From NCBI GenBank assembly GCA_002698985.1, contig PAAY01000093.1, positions 1 through 32,234 of the forward strand: 32,234 bases of DNA, given 5' to 3'. The position numbers were made by a program, and so were the translations under genes. The notes under the pieces are model-generated. The model was not told where the DNA came from. It did not search any database and saw nothing but the letters and a program-made list of their open reading frames with translations. Positions 25,501 through 32,234 of the stretch are shown piece by piece; position 1 is the first letter of the stretch, and each line of letters starts with the position of its first letter. The stretch is from Saprospirales bacterium (lineage in GTDB: Bacteria; Bacteroidota; Bacteroidia; Chitinophagales; Saprospiraceae).

Positions 25501-26840
25501 TGACCGTTTACAGCGACAATTTTGTGGACACCAACGTCGAGTTCCAGATTTGGGATGCCAATGAATGTGCCCTTTACGGAACCATCATCGAGAGTTTCCC
25601 ATTCGTGGGTGACGACCTGGTAGGTACACCCTCCAACCCACAGGTGATTCACACCAATGGTTTGCTCCTTCGGGAAATTCCACTGCACAATGGATGGAAC
25701 TGGATTTCTTTCAACCTGGGCTTCCCCGATCCGGACCTGGATTCCGTATTGGTGAGCCTCGACCATCCAGACAATGACATCATGAAGAGCCAGACGGCCT
25801 TTGCCAGCTATTACGGAGCGCCACTCAATCAATGGATCGGTTCACTGGACACGCTGAACAACACCTCCATGTTCCAGTACCGGGCCGATGTTCCTGATAC
25901 CATTTTCATGGTCGGAACGCCCATCGATCATGCCACGGTGAAGATACCGGTGCAAAGCGGCTGGAACTGGATCGGCTACCTGCCACAGAATCCGATGACC
26001 GTAGCTGAGGCGCTCTCATCCCTGACACCGCTCAACGGCGATGTGATTAAGAACCAGACGGCATTTGCACAGTATGTGGCCGGCTACGGCTGGATCGGCA
26101 ACCTGGATTTCATGCAGGCACCGGAAGGATACCTGCTCAAGATATCCAATCCTGACACTCTGCTGTATCCGGATGGTGGCAACTTCCACATCGAAGAGGT
26201 GGATGAAAGGACTGTGACCTACTCTCCATGGGTGGTTACACCCACCGATTTCGAACACACCATGATCCTGGTCGGTGTATTGTCTGACGATGATTACAAC
26301 GTGACCAGAGAGGGCATGACCCTCGGTGCCTTCGTCAATGGAGAGGTAAGAGGTGTGGCGCCTGCCATGTATGTGGAAGCACTGGATGAGTGGATGTTCT
26401 TCATGACCATCTACGCCAACCAGTCCGGTGAGCCGATTGACTTCAAGCTCTACGACATCAACGACGAAAGCACGGTTGACCTGAATGAATCTTTCTACTT
26501 CGCCATTGACGGACAGGAAGGTGGCGTTCAGGATCCTGTACCATTCACCATGGACGGAGTTTCAGCCGTAGTTGATGGAATCACACCGGAAGGTGCCCTG
26601 GTCGTTCGTCCGAACCCATTTGCGGGTGAAACCACCATTGCCTTCCGCTCGCCTTCTTTCGAAGAGGTAACTGTGACCATGACAGATGCCACCGGCCGCA
26701 TGCTCAAATTGGAAGAAGTGCCTGCGATGAAGGGCTGGAACACCCTAAACTGGGATGCCAGCGGATTGCCTGCAGGCATCTACGTCATCAAGGTTACTTC
26801 CAAAGACATGTCGCTGACAAGCAAAGTCGTGGTGAAGTAA
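19542..26840 (+). CDS. Giant T9SS type A cargo protein with LamG and Ig-like domains
   Basis: This 2432-residue protein is predicted to be exported through T9SS. It has a signal peptide (1-22) and a fibronectin III-like region (about 88-175). A LamG domain lies at about 203-370 (W..VAVVYGG..LLLYVNG, WLDEVRIYNR), with a second at about 455-615. Carboxypeptidase-regulatory-like segments lie near 178-200 and 700-890. A Ser/Thr-rich segment covers about 1040-1330, followed by RGGESMCPW (1401-1409). A Big_5-like Ig domain (PADGVLSPGDEISITFNE) covers about 1690-1790. The unnamed AF(I/V)(D/N)GE(L/V)RG module appears near 1930-2035 and 2230-2340, around two copies of a GWNWI module (about 2050 and 2140). 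The type A sorting domain starts near 2354 (VVRPNPF). LamG domains suggest binding to glycans or other surface ligands. A terminator follows the stop. Confidence 0.9.
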   Translation: MKYRIFFLLLAALWNLHPGLMAQVQTECNPLSGLPVASGDVFLNYGSINNSYHTTAKSSVTLGQPLVGKVFSQDNTADFGYWSSLLLPPQAPYVTASQGIYPNRVVVTWKVDPLGAKPVDGFTILRDGSFLTNIDPGVYQFIDFNVQAGEFYEYEVIGKNGFGNGASGFSVGFVNPNGVVTGQVTTQNGNPVVGSVVSLTPTIGKSLQFDGNGEYICISHNASLPSNMFTASAWVKIDSTHDSDGILDLGSDLKENFWIKTTPSAMGKGVVVGVGDSTNVYELTYEFQDSDPLDGINDPDEWNHVAVVYGGGNLLLYVNGAFIASMPASISNEDALFTIGCRRDQSGFFDGWLDEVRIYNRLLTQTEIITTMNITVPSYYDGLQAYWKFDEGIGATVFDLTSNDMDGKRNGTTFSDDTPDVLNAGITDVSGFYAIEGINYSTAQTFTARPSKKFYSNYALEFNAAYQGCATLTNFDLPDTSHIEITVHPFDLNGKQSLLSKVEGATDAFNLFIENGKYKLTINGETKELGNAASEYQHLALSIDGANNVVTFYLDGSLVNTFGFADVTGTWTAEEWQLGAKGKTSPVDFYTGLIDEVAFYQDTLLSLSEIQLHASTSSTGGTDGGHGSLFSYFPLNEGGGTELVDMGSSMSGEGVLKNATFSIITRIQEVNEHEFQPNTRLINLNASATAVDNVNFTDKSTVAITGVVRFENTFCYQDSVEILVNGESYNPPIYTNEDGQFVGDFEPGSKVKLTPVFGTDEDTKHEFFPGFFEVKRLNVPVANVLFQNLTKREVEGQLFGGHCRLPAIPTDTSGNLTATVKVKLASLNGCYEDVIQLDQANGKFTFKNVPPIPVAVSVIEHSDNSVYSYFQVQGGTEVDLSLKMRDTVDFMYISAPNVEIGEINDGLIGNDCNLPLIYDSQKFSTPKLYSNNLRVYQSYYGQKCYLDTFNLIINNGIAEYDQEEYHSDTSTFVYEWYANNPNMLPPHTKSMQVVAKVGSLTASDTYEAIVLGERQLPGTISTSGPAEVYGVVYDPPGDGSYATIASGTETCTTWEEVNVNSFAASTDVAMKFGTKKSLVTGVGVASVTTFEVDNTVTLSGSFETSKTNSTSAEVCISTTKEISTSDGDDIWGTYADVYYGAAMNFDIGARDVLDYDFDNCQFTTDQILSISPTGFATDFVYSEWQILTEVLPQLLEIINSPTASDIEKNNASNDFDRWTSQITLKRARQKSATYDRNITFDAAATYTETTSSTNTGTSSYTTTLGGGFGVQNDKGWEWDGFGVDWNISISYNHSHEESGSTSTSNSVETSFTLADDDLNDFYSVDISSVSLPDLSYEDLEGILESYDSLKSTIRNQAATSAILNGEDPITAYANTELPTNPFDASRLNNKPFSSAPIFKLRGGESMCPWIPGTRNREEVFIQVNQNVATNVPENTPAVFQVTLGSIGPNGVDGLVYELGVDEGGNPDGAIIKVDGQPLITPIEFQFIGNQSFVKTITVEHPNTGQFTFEDLGLYFASVCQKEHSESVGYDAGDGGFLIYDDYQSTVEQNGEKEIYSRFYLPLELDVYFVEPCSPIDISFPLQNHVVTPGNENLFVTLTEYDNQDTNLVEVRLQYRPMNGDGSWINILELPRDSFANDPTFKIVQWDMSALQDGDYELRAVADCSGTIGGNLSPGISEVIRVIKETEPPALFGTPQPADGVLSPGDEISITFNELISCNDVFAADGIGANINLNNIALINTQTGQLVPFSHECVGDKIIITPEVQSKFINGKTLKARATAIQDLAGNEMEVPVGAPGSPTVNYKEWEFLVDLNPLRWQAGSDIQESVIEGNGLTVTRKIINNSGTAMDFTLRGPRVDHTDGSVTYDPIPVWMNVFPLNGTVEPGELKTITFVFPDDLPQDEYLSEINVVGTEGNKAIDVDYRVLCPAPLWEFDPAAYTYSMNFSLELNIQGEVSEDKMDIVAAFIDGELRGKAYVEYVPALDRYEAFLTVYSDNFVDTNVEFQIWDANECALYGTIIESFPFVGDDLVGTPSNPQVIHTNGLLLREIPLHNGWNWISFNLGFPDPDLDSVLVSLDHPDNDIMKSQTAFASYYGAPLNQWIGSLDTLNNTSMFQYRADVPDTIFMVGTPIDHATVKIPVQSGWNWIGYLPQNPMTVAEALSSLTPLNGDVIKNQTAFAQYVAGYGWIGNLDFMQAPEGYLLKISNPDTLLYPDGGNFHIEEVDERTVTYSPWVVTPTDFEHTMILVGVLSDDDYNVTREGMTLGAFVNGEVRGVAPAMYVEALDEWMFFMTIYANQSGEPIDFKLYDINDESTVDLNESFYFAIDGQEGGVQDPVPFTMDGVSAVVDGITPEGALVVRPNPFAGETTIAFRSPSFEEVTVTMTDATGRMLKLEEVPAMKGWNTLNWDASGLPAGIYVIKVTSKDMSLTSKVVVK

Positions 26841-26855
26841 TCCACCAACACAAGT

Positions 26856-26887
26856 AGCAAGGGCCTTAGCGGCTCTTGCTGCTTTTT
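26856..26887 (+). terminator. Intrinsic terminator after the 2432-aa gene
   Basis: AGCAAGGGCC (26856-26865) pairs with GGCTCTTGCT (26871-26880), with one G-U pair and a 5-nt loop, followed by GCTTTTTT. It lies 16 bases after the stop codon, so the 1404-aa gene downstream probably has its own promoter or depends on read-through. Confidence 0.8.
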
Positions 26888-26991
26888 TCTGTTTCTGTCC
26901 GAAAATCCTTTTGTCTGAAAAAGTTCTCGAAGGCCACGCATTTGCGAAGCCTTTGGCAACATAGTACAGGCTTTTTTTAAACAGCCAAGCC

Positions 26992-29900
26992 ATGTCTATT
27001 TTAAAAAAATACCTTGCCCTTGCAGCCTTGTTCTGTGTCATGGGCTATGCCAGTTTGTTGGCTCAGGCTCCCGGCTGGACGGTCAACCCCGGAGATTATT
27101 CCAACAACATGACCATCGTTGCAAGGCTGGAAGTCGATGATCTTCCCGAAGACGGGATGAGCAATGTGCTGGGGGCCTTCGTCGGCAATGAATTGAGAGG
27201 AGTGGCAACGCCCATCGAGCTTTTTGGATCTGCCACCTTCTTTATGACCGTTTACTCCAATCAAAACAGTGGAGAGACGATCACTTTCAAAGCATACTTG
27301 TCAGATGAGGATGATGTTTTCGATGTTTTGGAAACCATTCCCTTCGTCAAAAACGATTTCCTGGGATTTCCCGAAGCAGTTGTATTGAGCATTTCGAGCG
27401 GAGGGGATTTCCCCATCGCCTTGTCACCGATTCCTGCTGACACCACGCTCGCCGGGATTGCTTTCCCACCCATTTCACTCGACAATTACTTGCTCAGCCA
27501 GGACAACGATCCGGTGAACTGGACCGTGGGCTCCAGTACCAACCTTCAGGGAACTATCGATGCCAATAACAACTTATCGGTGACACCCGTCAACCCCAAC
27601 TGGACCGGCACCGACAGCCTGTTGGTCACGGCCACCGAAACAGGCACTGCCAATGCTTACAGTGCTAACAAGTGGGTGCGTTTTACCATTTTGCCAGATT
27701 ACGGGGATCCCGTTTTCGGAACCATGCCCTCCTGGTTCGTTCAGGAAGGAGTACCCTTGCCCGCAGGAGATCTCGATGATTTCCTGAGCTTCGGAGGCCC
27801 TTGCCTAGAGTACTCCCTGAAACTGATGTTGCCCGAAGGGCAATACGCCGCACCCGATTGGGAGCAGCCTGGAACCAATTCTGGTTCGATGAGCCTGGTG
27901 GTGAGACCTGAATACAGTGGGACCAATATCATCGGAGGATCCGGAGACCGGCTGGCTGCCTATGTAGGTGGTCAACTGGCAGGTGTGACCAGGCCATCTA
28001 TCCATGATGGCGTGACACTGTATTTCTTGACGCTTGCCAATGTGGGTTCCGGAAACATCACATTCATGCTGTACGATGCCGACCACAATTTACTGCATTC
28101 AAGGGCTACCAATCAGCCTTTTGATCCAACCAACTCTGCGGGAACAGTCTTCGATCCGTTGGTCGTGGATTTTTCCCCCATACAGGTCAGTGTGAATCAG
28201 GATGGGACTTGGTCAACCACAGTGCTGGATCCTTATTGGTCAGGAGAGCAATTCGGGATGTTCTATGCCAAAGATTGTGAGTACGGGCAGAAAATTGACT
28301 CCGTCCAGGCCTTGTTCATCATCACCCAATGCGAGCCGGAGTATTTTAATTTACCTGCTACCAATGGGCTTTGCCTCCAGGCAGACTTCTCTTACACTGA
28401 CGTAATCTGGTATCAGGATGGAATGCAGGTGGGCACTGGTTACTACCACGGTGCGCTTACCGCCGGGGTTTATCATTACGAAGGGCTGACTTCATTGGGT
28501 TGTCCCGATGTAAAAAGCTGCCCGGTCATTATAGAAACTGGTGTGCCATTCAAGCCTGGCAAAAAGGTGGCAACAGCGGCGATGCCCGACAATCCGATTG
28601 AAGAATGCGGGACGGTTGTACATGCCTCCATAACGGTGGATGAAACGCCCCCGGTTGCCGTTTGCCAGTCCACCACGGTTTACCTCGACGCCAACGGTGA
28701 GGGAAGCATCAGCGTGGAAGATGTGGATGGTGGCAGTTATACCAATTGCGGAACAGGCACCCTCAGCATTTCGGAAACAGCTTTCGACTGCGCCGACGTA
28801 AATGCCAACATCGTGGTGCTCACCATTGAAGATTCCGCACTCCGCACCGACACCTGCCATGCAACGGTCACCGTTGTTGACAACATAAAGCCGGTGGCCG
28901 TGTGTAAAAACGCCACCGTGGAACTGGATGCCAACGGGGAGGGGAGTATCACCACCGCAGATGTTTTCGACGATGTCAACAGCAGCGACAACTGCGGTGA
29001 TCCCTATCCAGTTTTCGTCACGCCCAACACTTTTGATTGCGACGACATCGGTGCCAACACCGTGACCCTACAGATCATCGACCTGAACGGCAATACGCAG
29101 ATTTGCGCAGCGACCGTAACCGTTGAAGACAAGATCGGTCCGGATGTAACTTGTAAGAACACCAATGTAACACTGAATTCACAGGGACAGGCCAGCATCC
29201 AGCCCATCCAGGTTTATGCTTCGGCCAGCGACAATTGCAGCGGAAACGTCACCTTGGTGAGCGTAAGTCCATCTTCCTTCAGCTGCGCCAATGTTGGAGC
29301 TACCTCGGTGACCCTTACCGTTAAGGACAGCGAAGGCAACACCTCCACCTGTACGGCCACCGTCAACGTCAACGACAATGTGGACCCCACGGCTGTCTGT
29401 AAAGATGTGACCGTGGCGCTGGACGCCAACGGAGAAGCCAGCATCAGCGTATCGGATGTTGACGACGGTTCTTCCGACAACTGTAACATCAACAGCATGA
29501 GCCTCGATGTGACGGATTTTGATTGCGACGATGTGGGAGCCAATACCGTAACCCTCACCGTTTCCGACGACAATGGAAACACCGATTCCTGTACGGCTAC
29601 CGCAACTGTCGAAGACAATACTGCTCCCGATGCACAATGTCAGGATTTCACCACAGACCTGGACCCTGACGGCAACTATACGCTTCTGCCATCTGATATT
29701 GACAACGGCAGCAGCGATGCCTGCGGACTCAGCCTGAGTGTATCGCCCAGCCAGTTCTCTTGTGCCAACAGCGGAGCCAACACCGTTACCCTGACTGCCA
29801 CGGATGACAACGGCAATACGGCAACCTGCACAGCCACCGTTACCATCAACGGCGGTGTTAGCATCACCAGCGTCAACATCACCCATGAGAGCTGCGCAGG

Positions 29901-31206
29901 ATATGGTGACGGCGTCATCGTGATCGTTGCCAGCGCAGGGCCGGGCGTCCAGCTTCGCTATTCCATCAACGGTGGTGCCACCTGGCAGTTCACCAATGTT
30001 TTCACGGACCTCAGTCCGGCCACTTATGACATCGTGGTGGAAATAAGCGGTAACGGCAGTTGTTCTGTTTCGACCACTGCCGTGGTCAATGCCGGTTCTT
30101 CGCAAAGTACCTGGTACAAAGACCTGGACGGCGACGGCTACACCGACGGCATCACCCAGGTTTCCTGTTCACCTCCGGCTGGCTACGTGGCCAGCGCTCT
30201 GCCTGGTGATTGCAACGACAACGACGCCAGCATCAACCCCGGCGCACCGGAGCTCTGCAACGGCCTGGATGACAACTGCGATGGGGTCATTCCCGCCGAT
30301 GAGCAGGACGCCGACGGCGACGGTTACAGGCTTTGCGATGGAGATTGCGACGATACCGATCCGGACATCAATCCAGGCGCTGCCGAGGTCTGCAACGGCA
30401 TCGACGACGATTGCGACGGTCAGATTGACGAAGGCGCACCACCCAACGTGGTTCACGTAGGCAATGTGACCTTTGCCAACCAGAATGCGGTGAACAACTT
30501 TTCACCCTGTGTTTACAAAATCCAGGGCAACCTGACCATTGTGAGTCCCAACATCAACTCCCTGGCCAACCTCAGCAACCTCCAGGAGGTGACGGGCAAT
30601 GTGCTCATCCAGGTGACGGGCTTGTCCAACATGAATGGTCTGGATGGGTTGACCACCATCGGTGGCTCGCTGACCATCAAGCTGAATAACTACGGCGCCA
30701 AGCTGACCAGTCTCAGTGGCTTGCAAAACCTGACCAGCATCGGCCAGAACCTGAACATCTCGTTCAACTTCAGCTTGAGCGACTGTTGCAGCATCGATGA
30801 CCTGCTGAGCAATGCCGGAGTGGGGGGTAACACCACCATTTTCAACAACTCCTCCGGCTGCAACAGCGTGAGCGATATCGGCAATTCCTGTGGTGGTGGC
30901 AACATCATCATAAATCCGGGAAGCGGCATTGCCTTCGGAGAACAGTCTGAAGAACCCAGGTTGAGCCTTTTCCCCAATCCAGCTACCAGTACGGTTACCA
31001 TCCTGTTGGAGGGGCTTGCCGATCAACCTGGCATCCTCACCATCACCGATCAGCTCGGACGGGCCATCCTGATGCAAAAACTGGATTCCGGAACCGAAGT
31101 GATTGATCTGGATTTGAGAGCAAATGACATGAACAACGGCGTTTACCAGGTTGCAGTCACAACTGAAAGCCAGTTGATGATTCAGCGCCTGCTTGTCAGA
31201 AAATAA
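26992..31206 (+). CDS. T9SS type A cargo protein with HYR-like repeats, MopE-type metal-binding motifs and L-domain-like region
   Basis: This 1404-residue protein has a signal peptide (1-25). The unnamed AFVGNELRG module occurs at about 27-135, a variant (AAYVGGQLAG) at about 288-393, and an Ig-like stretch between them. Five HYR-like repeats of about 80 residues cover 552-953; each starts PxAxCx..TVxLD and carries conserved Cys and Asp/Asn residues. A SprB-like unit follows (about 956-1035). At 1041-1147 are acidic repeats of the MopE-type metal-binding family: DLDGDGY, GDC(N/D)D.D..INPGA.E.CNG.DD.CDG. About 1152-1300 resembles receptor L-domain/leucine-rich repeats (ISSL.GL..L.SIGG.L.I style). 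The type A sorting domain (LSLFPNP) ends ..QRLLVRK. The acidic repeats probably bind calcium or a transition metal. Role inferred: surface binding or matrix protein. Confidence 0.9.
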   Translation: MSILKKYLALAALFCVMGYASLLAQAPGWTVNPGDYSNNMTIVARLEVDDLPEDGMSNVLGAFVGNELRGVATPIELFGSATFFMTVYSNQNSGETITFKAYLSDEDDVFDVLETIPFVKNDFLGFPEAVVLSISSGGDFPIALSPIPADTTLAGIAFPPISLDNYLLSQDNDPVNWTVGSSTNLQGTIDANNNLSVTPVNPNWTGTDSLLVTATETGTANAYSANKWVRFTILPDYGDPVFGTMPSWFVQEGVPLPAGDLDDFLSFGGPCLEYSLKLMLPEGQYAAPDWEQPGTNSGSMSLVVRPEYSGTNIIGGSGDRLAAYVGGQLAGVTRPSIHDGVTLYFLTLANVGSGNITFMLYDADHNLLHSRATNQPFDPTNSAGTVFDPLVVDFSPIQVSVNQDGTWSTTVLDPYWSGEQFGMFYAKDCEYGQKIDSVQALFIITQCEPEYFNLPATNGLCLQADFSYTDVIWYQDGMQVGTGYYHGALTAGVYHYEGLTSLGCPDVKSCPVIIETGVPFKPGKKVATAAMPDNPIEECGTVVHASITVDETPPVAVCQSTTVYLDANGEGSISVEDVDGGSYTNCGTGTLSISETAFDCADVNANIVVLTIEDSALRTDTCHATVTVVDNIKPVAVCKNATVELDANGEGSITTADVFDDVNSSDNCGDPYPVFVTPNTFDCDDIGANTVTLQIIDLNGNTQICAATVTVEDKIGPDVTCKNTNVTLNSQGQASIQPIQVYASASDNCSGNVTLVSVSPSSFSCANVGATSVTLTVKDSEGNTSTCTATVNVNDNVDPTAVCKDVTVALDANGEASISVSDVDDGSSDNCNINSMSLDVTDFDCDDVGANTVTLTVSDDNGNTDSCTATATVEDNTAPDAQCQDFTTDLDPDGNYTLLPSDIDNGSSDACGLSLSVSPSQFSCANSGANTVTLTATDDNGNTATCTATVTINGGVSITSVNITHESCAGYGDGVIVIVASAGPGVQLRYSINGGATWQFTNVFTDLSPATYDIVVEISGNGSCSVSTTAVVNAGSSQSTWYKDLDGDGYTDGITQVSCSPPAGYVASALPGDCNDNDASINPGAPELCNGLDDNCDGVIPADEQDADGDGYRLCDGDCDDTDPDINPGAAEVCNGIDDDCDGQIDEGAPPNVVHVGNVTFANQNAVNNFSPCVYKIQGNLTIVSPNINSLANLSNLQEVTGNVLIQVTGLSNMNGLDGLTTIGGSLTIKLNNYGAKLTSLSGLQNLTSIGQNLNISFNFSLSDCCSIDDLLSNAGVGGNTTIFNNSSGCNSVSDIGNSCGGGNIIINPGSGIAFGEQSEEPRLSLFPNPATSTVTILLEGLADQPGILTITDQLGRAILMQKLDSGTEVIDLDLRANDMNNGVYQVAVTTESQLMIQRLLVRK

Positions 31207-31261
31207 AAGGGTTTAATATGTGAAGCTGAAATTAGCTTTACAGGACAAACAGGGATTTCAG

Positions 31262-31288
31262 GAGCAGCTTTCTGGCTGCTCTTATTTT
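31262..31288 (+). terminator. Intrinsic terminator after the 1404-aa gene
   Basis: GAGCAGC (31262-31268) and GCTGCTC (31275-31281) form a 7-bp stem with a 6-nt loop, followed by TTATTTTTT. It lies 55 bases after the stop codon. Confidence 0.75.
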
Positions 31289-31364
31289 TTATCCTATGGT
31301 GATAATGAAAACTTGAGTGGATTTTACAGAAAAGCATTACGAGGTGAAGGTGGTGATACAGGCA

Positions 31365-31560
31365 TCCGCCGGCTGGTGGAAAGGCTGTGCTACAGGGGAG
31401 CCCAAAAACCTCAAAAACCTCAAAAACCTTTAAGAACTTCCCCATAACACAAAAGGCCCGCACGTATGTGCAGGCCCTTTGAACTTAGTAGCGGAGGTCC
31501 GCCGGCTGGCGGAAACCTTCGACCTTCGGGTTATGAACTGGCTTTCTATATTATTTAGGG
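31365..31560 (+). repeat. Dispersed ~200-bp repeat, copy left of the GIY-YIG gene
   Basis: The order is: a degenerate TCCGCCGGCTGGTGGA; GGCTGTGCTACAGGGGAGCC; three TCAAAAACC-like words; a terminator-like hairpin at 31451-31480 (AAAAGGCCCGCAC.../GTGCAGGCCCTTT); GAACTTAGTAGCGGAGG; a perfect TCCGCC-ggct-GGCGGA hairpin; and CCTTCGGGTTATG(A/G)ACTGGCTTT. The copy at 32037-32234 has the same order. The right edge overlaps the 3' end of the GIY-YIG gene by a few bases. Confidence 0.85.
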
Positions 31561-31815
31561 AGGTCCAAATCTATCTTCAACAAGTTTCCATATCCATCTT
31601 CTGCCTGCTGAAGATTTCAATTGTTTTTCTCTTTTCATTGCTTCAGCCCGCGTTAAATATTCCTCTGTGTATATAATTACCCATGGTCTGAACCTGGATG
31701 TGAATCCTTTCTCAGATAAGACGTTGTGGGATAGCATTCTCTGATCCAAGTCGGCTGTTTGGCCGATGTAGATTTTTTGATACTTTGGAGAATATAAGAC
31801 GTAAGTAGTGTACAT
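31555..31815 (-). CDS. Small GIY-YIG nuclease-domain protein
   Basis: This 86-residue protein is essentially a stand-alone GIY-YIG domain of the small UvrC-like family. It has Y5-V-L and Y16-I-G18 (the GIY-YIG pair), R26, H30 and E63, matching the expected catalytic Tyr, Arg, His and Glu positions, so it may be an active Mg2+-dependent DNA nuclease. Small proteins of this kind are frequent and often multicopy in Bacteroidota, and their role is not settled. The gene is AT-richer than the cargo genes. Its stop lies at the edge of one repeat copy, and a second copy lies about 220 bases beyond its start, so it is flanked by direct repeats. A terminator-like hairpin at 31451-31480 lies downstream. 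Confidence 0.85.
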   Translation of the reverse strand: MYTTYVLYSPKYQKIYIGQTADLDQRMLSHNVLSEKGFTSRFRPWVIIYTEEYLTRAEAMKREKQLKSSAGRRWIWKLVEDRFGPP

Positions 31816-32036
31816 GAAGAAGCGGCTCTAATATAGATAAGATTGGCTTTTTATTAAACCTACCAGGTTTTTCGAATATACTGCCCAAATTTCTTAAGCA
31901 ATAAGTCTGCGAGTTTGAACAGAGAAACAACAACAGGGAATATGATCTGGTGTGGCTGTTTAGTAGTAATCTCAGAATCAGCACGACCTAAAGATCGTTT
32001 TGCAGGCAGAGCCTACCTGTCCATCGACCAGGCGAG
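31816..32036. other. Non-coding DNA upstream of GIY-YIG gene, with AAACCT palindrome
   Basis: No gene is seen in this stretch. A perfect palindrome, AAACCT-acc-AGGTTT, lies at 31856-31870, about 40 bases upstream of the GIY-YIG start. It could be a structural repeat or an operator. Near 32000-32036 is a GC-rich piece (GCAGGCAGAGCCTACCTG) that may be a decayed left edge of the next repeat copy. Confidence 0.4.
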
Positions 32037-32234
32037 AAGGCTGTGCTACAGGGGAGCCTAAAAACCTAAAAAACCTTGAAAAACACCTAACAACCTCTCC
32101 AAAACACAAAAGGCCCGCACTTATGTGCAGGCCCTTTGATTCTTAGTAGCGGAGGTCCGCCGGCTGGCGGAAACCTGCGGCCTTCGGGTTATGGACTGGC
32201 TTTTTGCATCATTAAGGAACCCAAAAAACCTTTC
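32037..32234 (+). repeat. Dispersed ~200-bp repeat, copy right of the GIY-YIG gene (cut by window end)
   Basis: It has the same order of blocks as 31365-31560, offset by 656 bases: GGCTGTGCTACAGGGGAGCC, AAAAACC words, a terminator-like hairpin at 32108-32137, TTAGTAGCGGAGG, a perfect TCCGCC-ggct-GGCGGA hairpin, and CCTTCGGGTTATGGACTGGCTTTTT. It continues to the window edge, where ATTAAGGAACCC resembles the boundary with a GIY-YIG gene end in the left copy. Confidence 0.8.

Noticed and set aside
29179-30105. Minus-strand open frame (308 codons) opposite the HYR-like repeats
   Set aside because: It is a repetitive shadow caused by the 80-residue repeat codons on the plus strand.
31365-32234. 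Integron cassette with attC sites
   Set aside because: The repeats have hairpins, but I could not find paired GTTRRRY-type ends in the right positions, and no integrase is present.

Overview
The window looks like a chromosome segment from a Bacteroidota bacterium, probably Saprospiria-like (Lewinella/Haliscomenobacter relatives). The signs are several very large secreted proteins that end in type IX secretion system (T9SS) sorting domains (one type B/gliding-motility type, three type A), SprB-like, PKD-like, HYR-like and LamG modules, and promoters of the Bacteroidota form TAnnTTTG. The phylum call is firm. The class is an inference from protein style.

Layout. 86-685 is a small unrecognised membrane protein. 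686-1572 is a gene-poor stretch with short palindromes, a small MITE-like inverted-repeat unit and a decayed copy of the end of the next gene. 1573-9180 (minus) holds two T9SS cargo proteins. The 1512-aa one has a SprB/PKD-like N-terminal part, 14 head-to-tail repeats of exactly 41 residues and a type B sorting domain. The 972-aa one has PKD-like modules, a C2-like domain, SprB-like repeats and a type A sorting domain. A perfect 15-bp stem-loop separates them. 9566-14642 (plus) is a complete, tightly overlapped type I restriction-modification operon, hsdM-hsdS-hsdR, resembling the EcoAI/EcoEI (type IB) branch and closed by a strong hairpin. 14841-17996 (minus) is a two-gene signalling operon: a TPR-containing membrane histidine kinase followed by a LytTR response regulator.

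18520-31206 (plus) is a second exported-protein locus. It has a signal-peptide protein with a phage tail-collar domain and fibre-tip-like HxH motifs, then a 2432-aa giant protein (LamG, Ig-like, an odd Ser/Thr-rich segment, type A sorting domain), then a 1404-aa protein (five HYR-like repeats, MopE-type acidic metal-binding repeats, an L-domain-like region, type A sorting domain). The two large proteins share a repeated ~105-residue module that I cannot name. The right end (31207-32234) has a GIY-YIG nuclease gene between two copies of a ~200-bp repeat. A partial third copy lies just after hsdR.

How it may work together: the kinase/LytTR pair is divergent from the 18520-31206 locus and could control it, but no LytTR site is recognised. 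No T9SS machinery, tRNA, rRNA or CRISPR array was seen. The best candidates for undescribed biology are the tail-collar/giant-protein/module-sharing locus, the C2-like domain in a T9SS cargo, and the GIY-YIG-associated repeat family.
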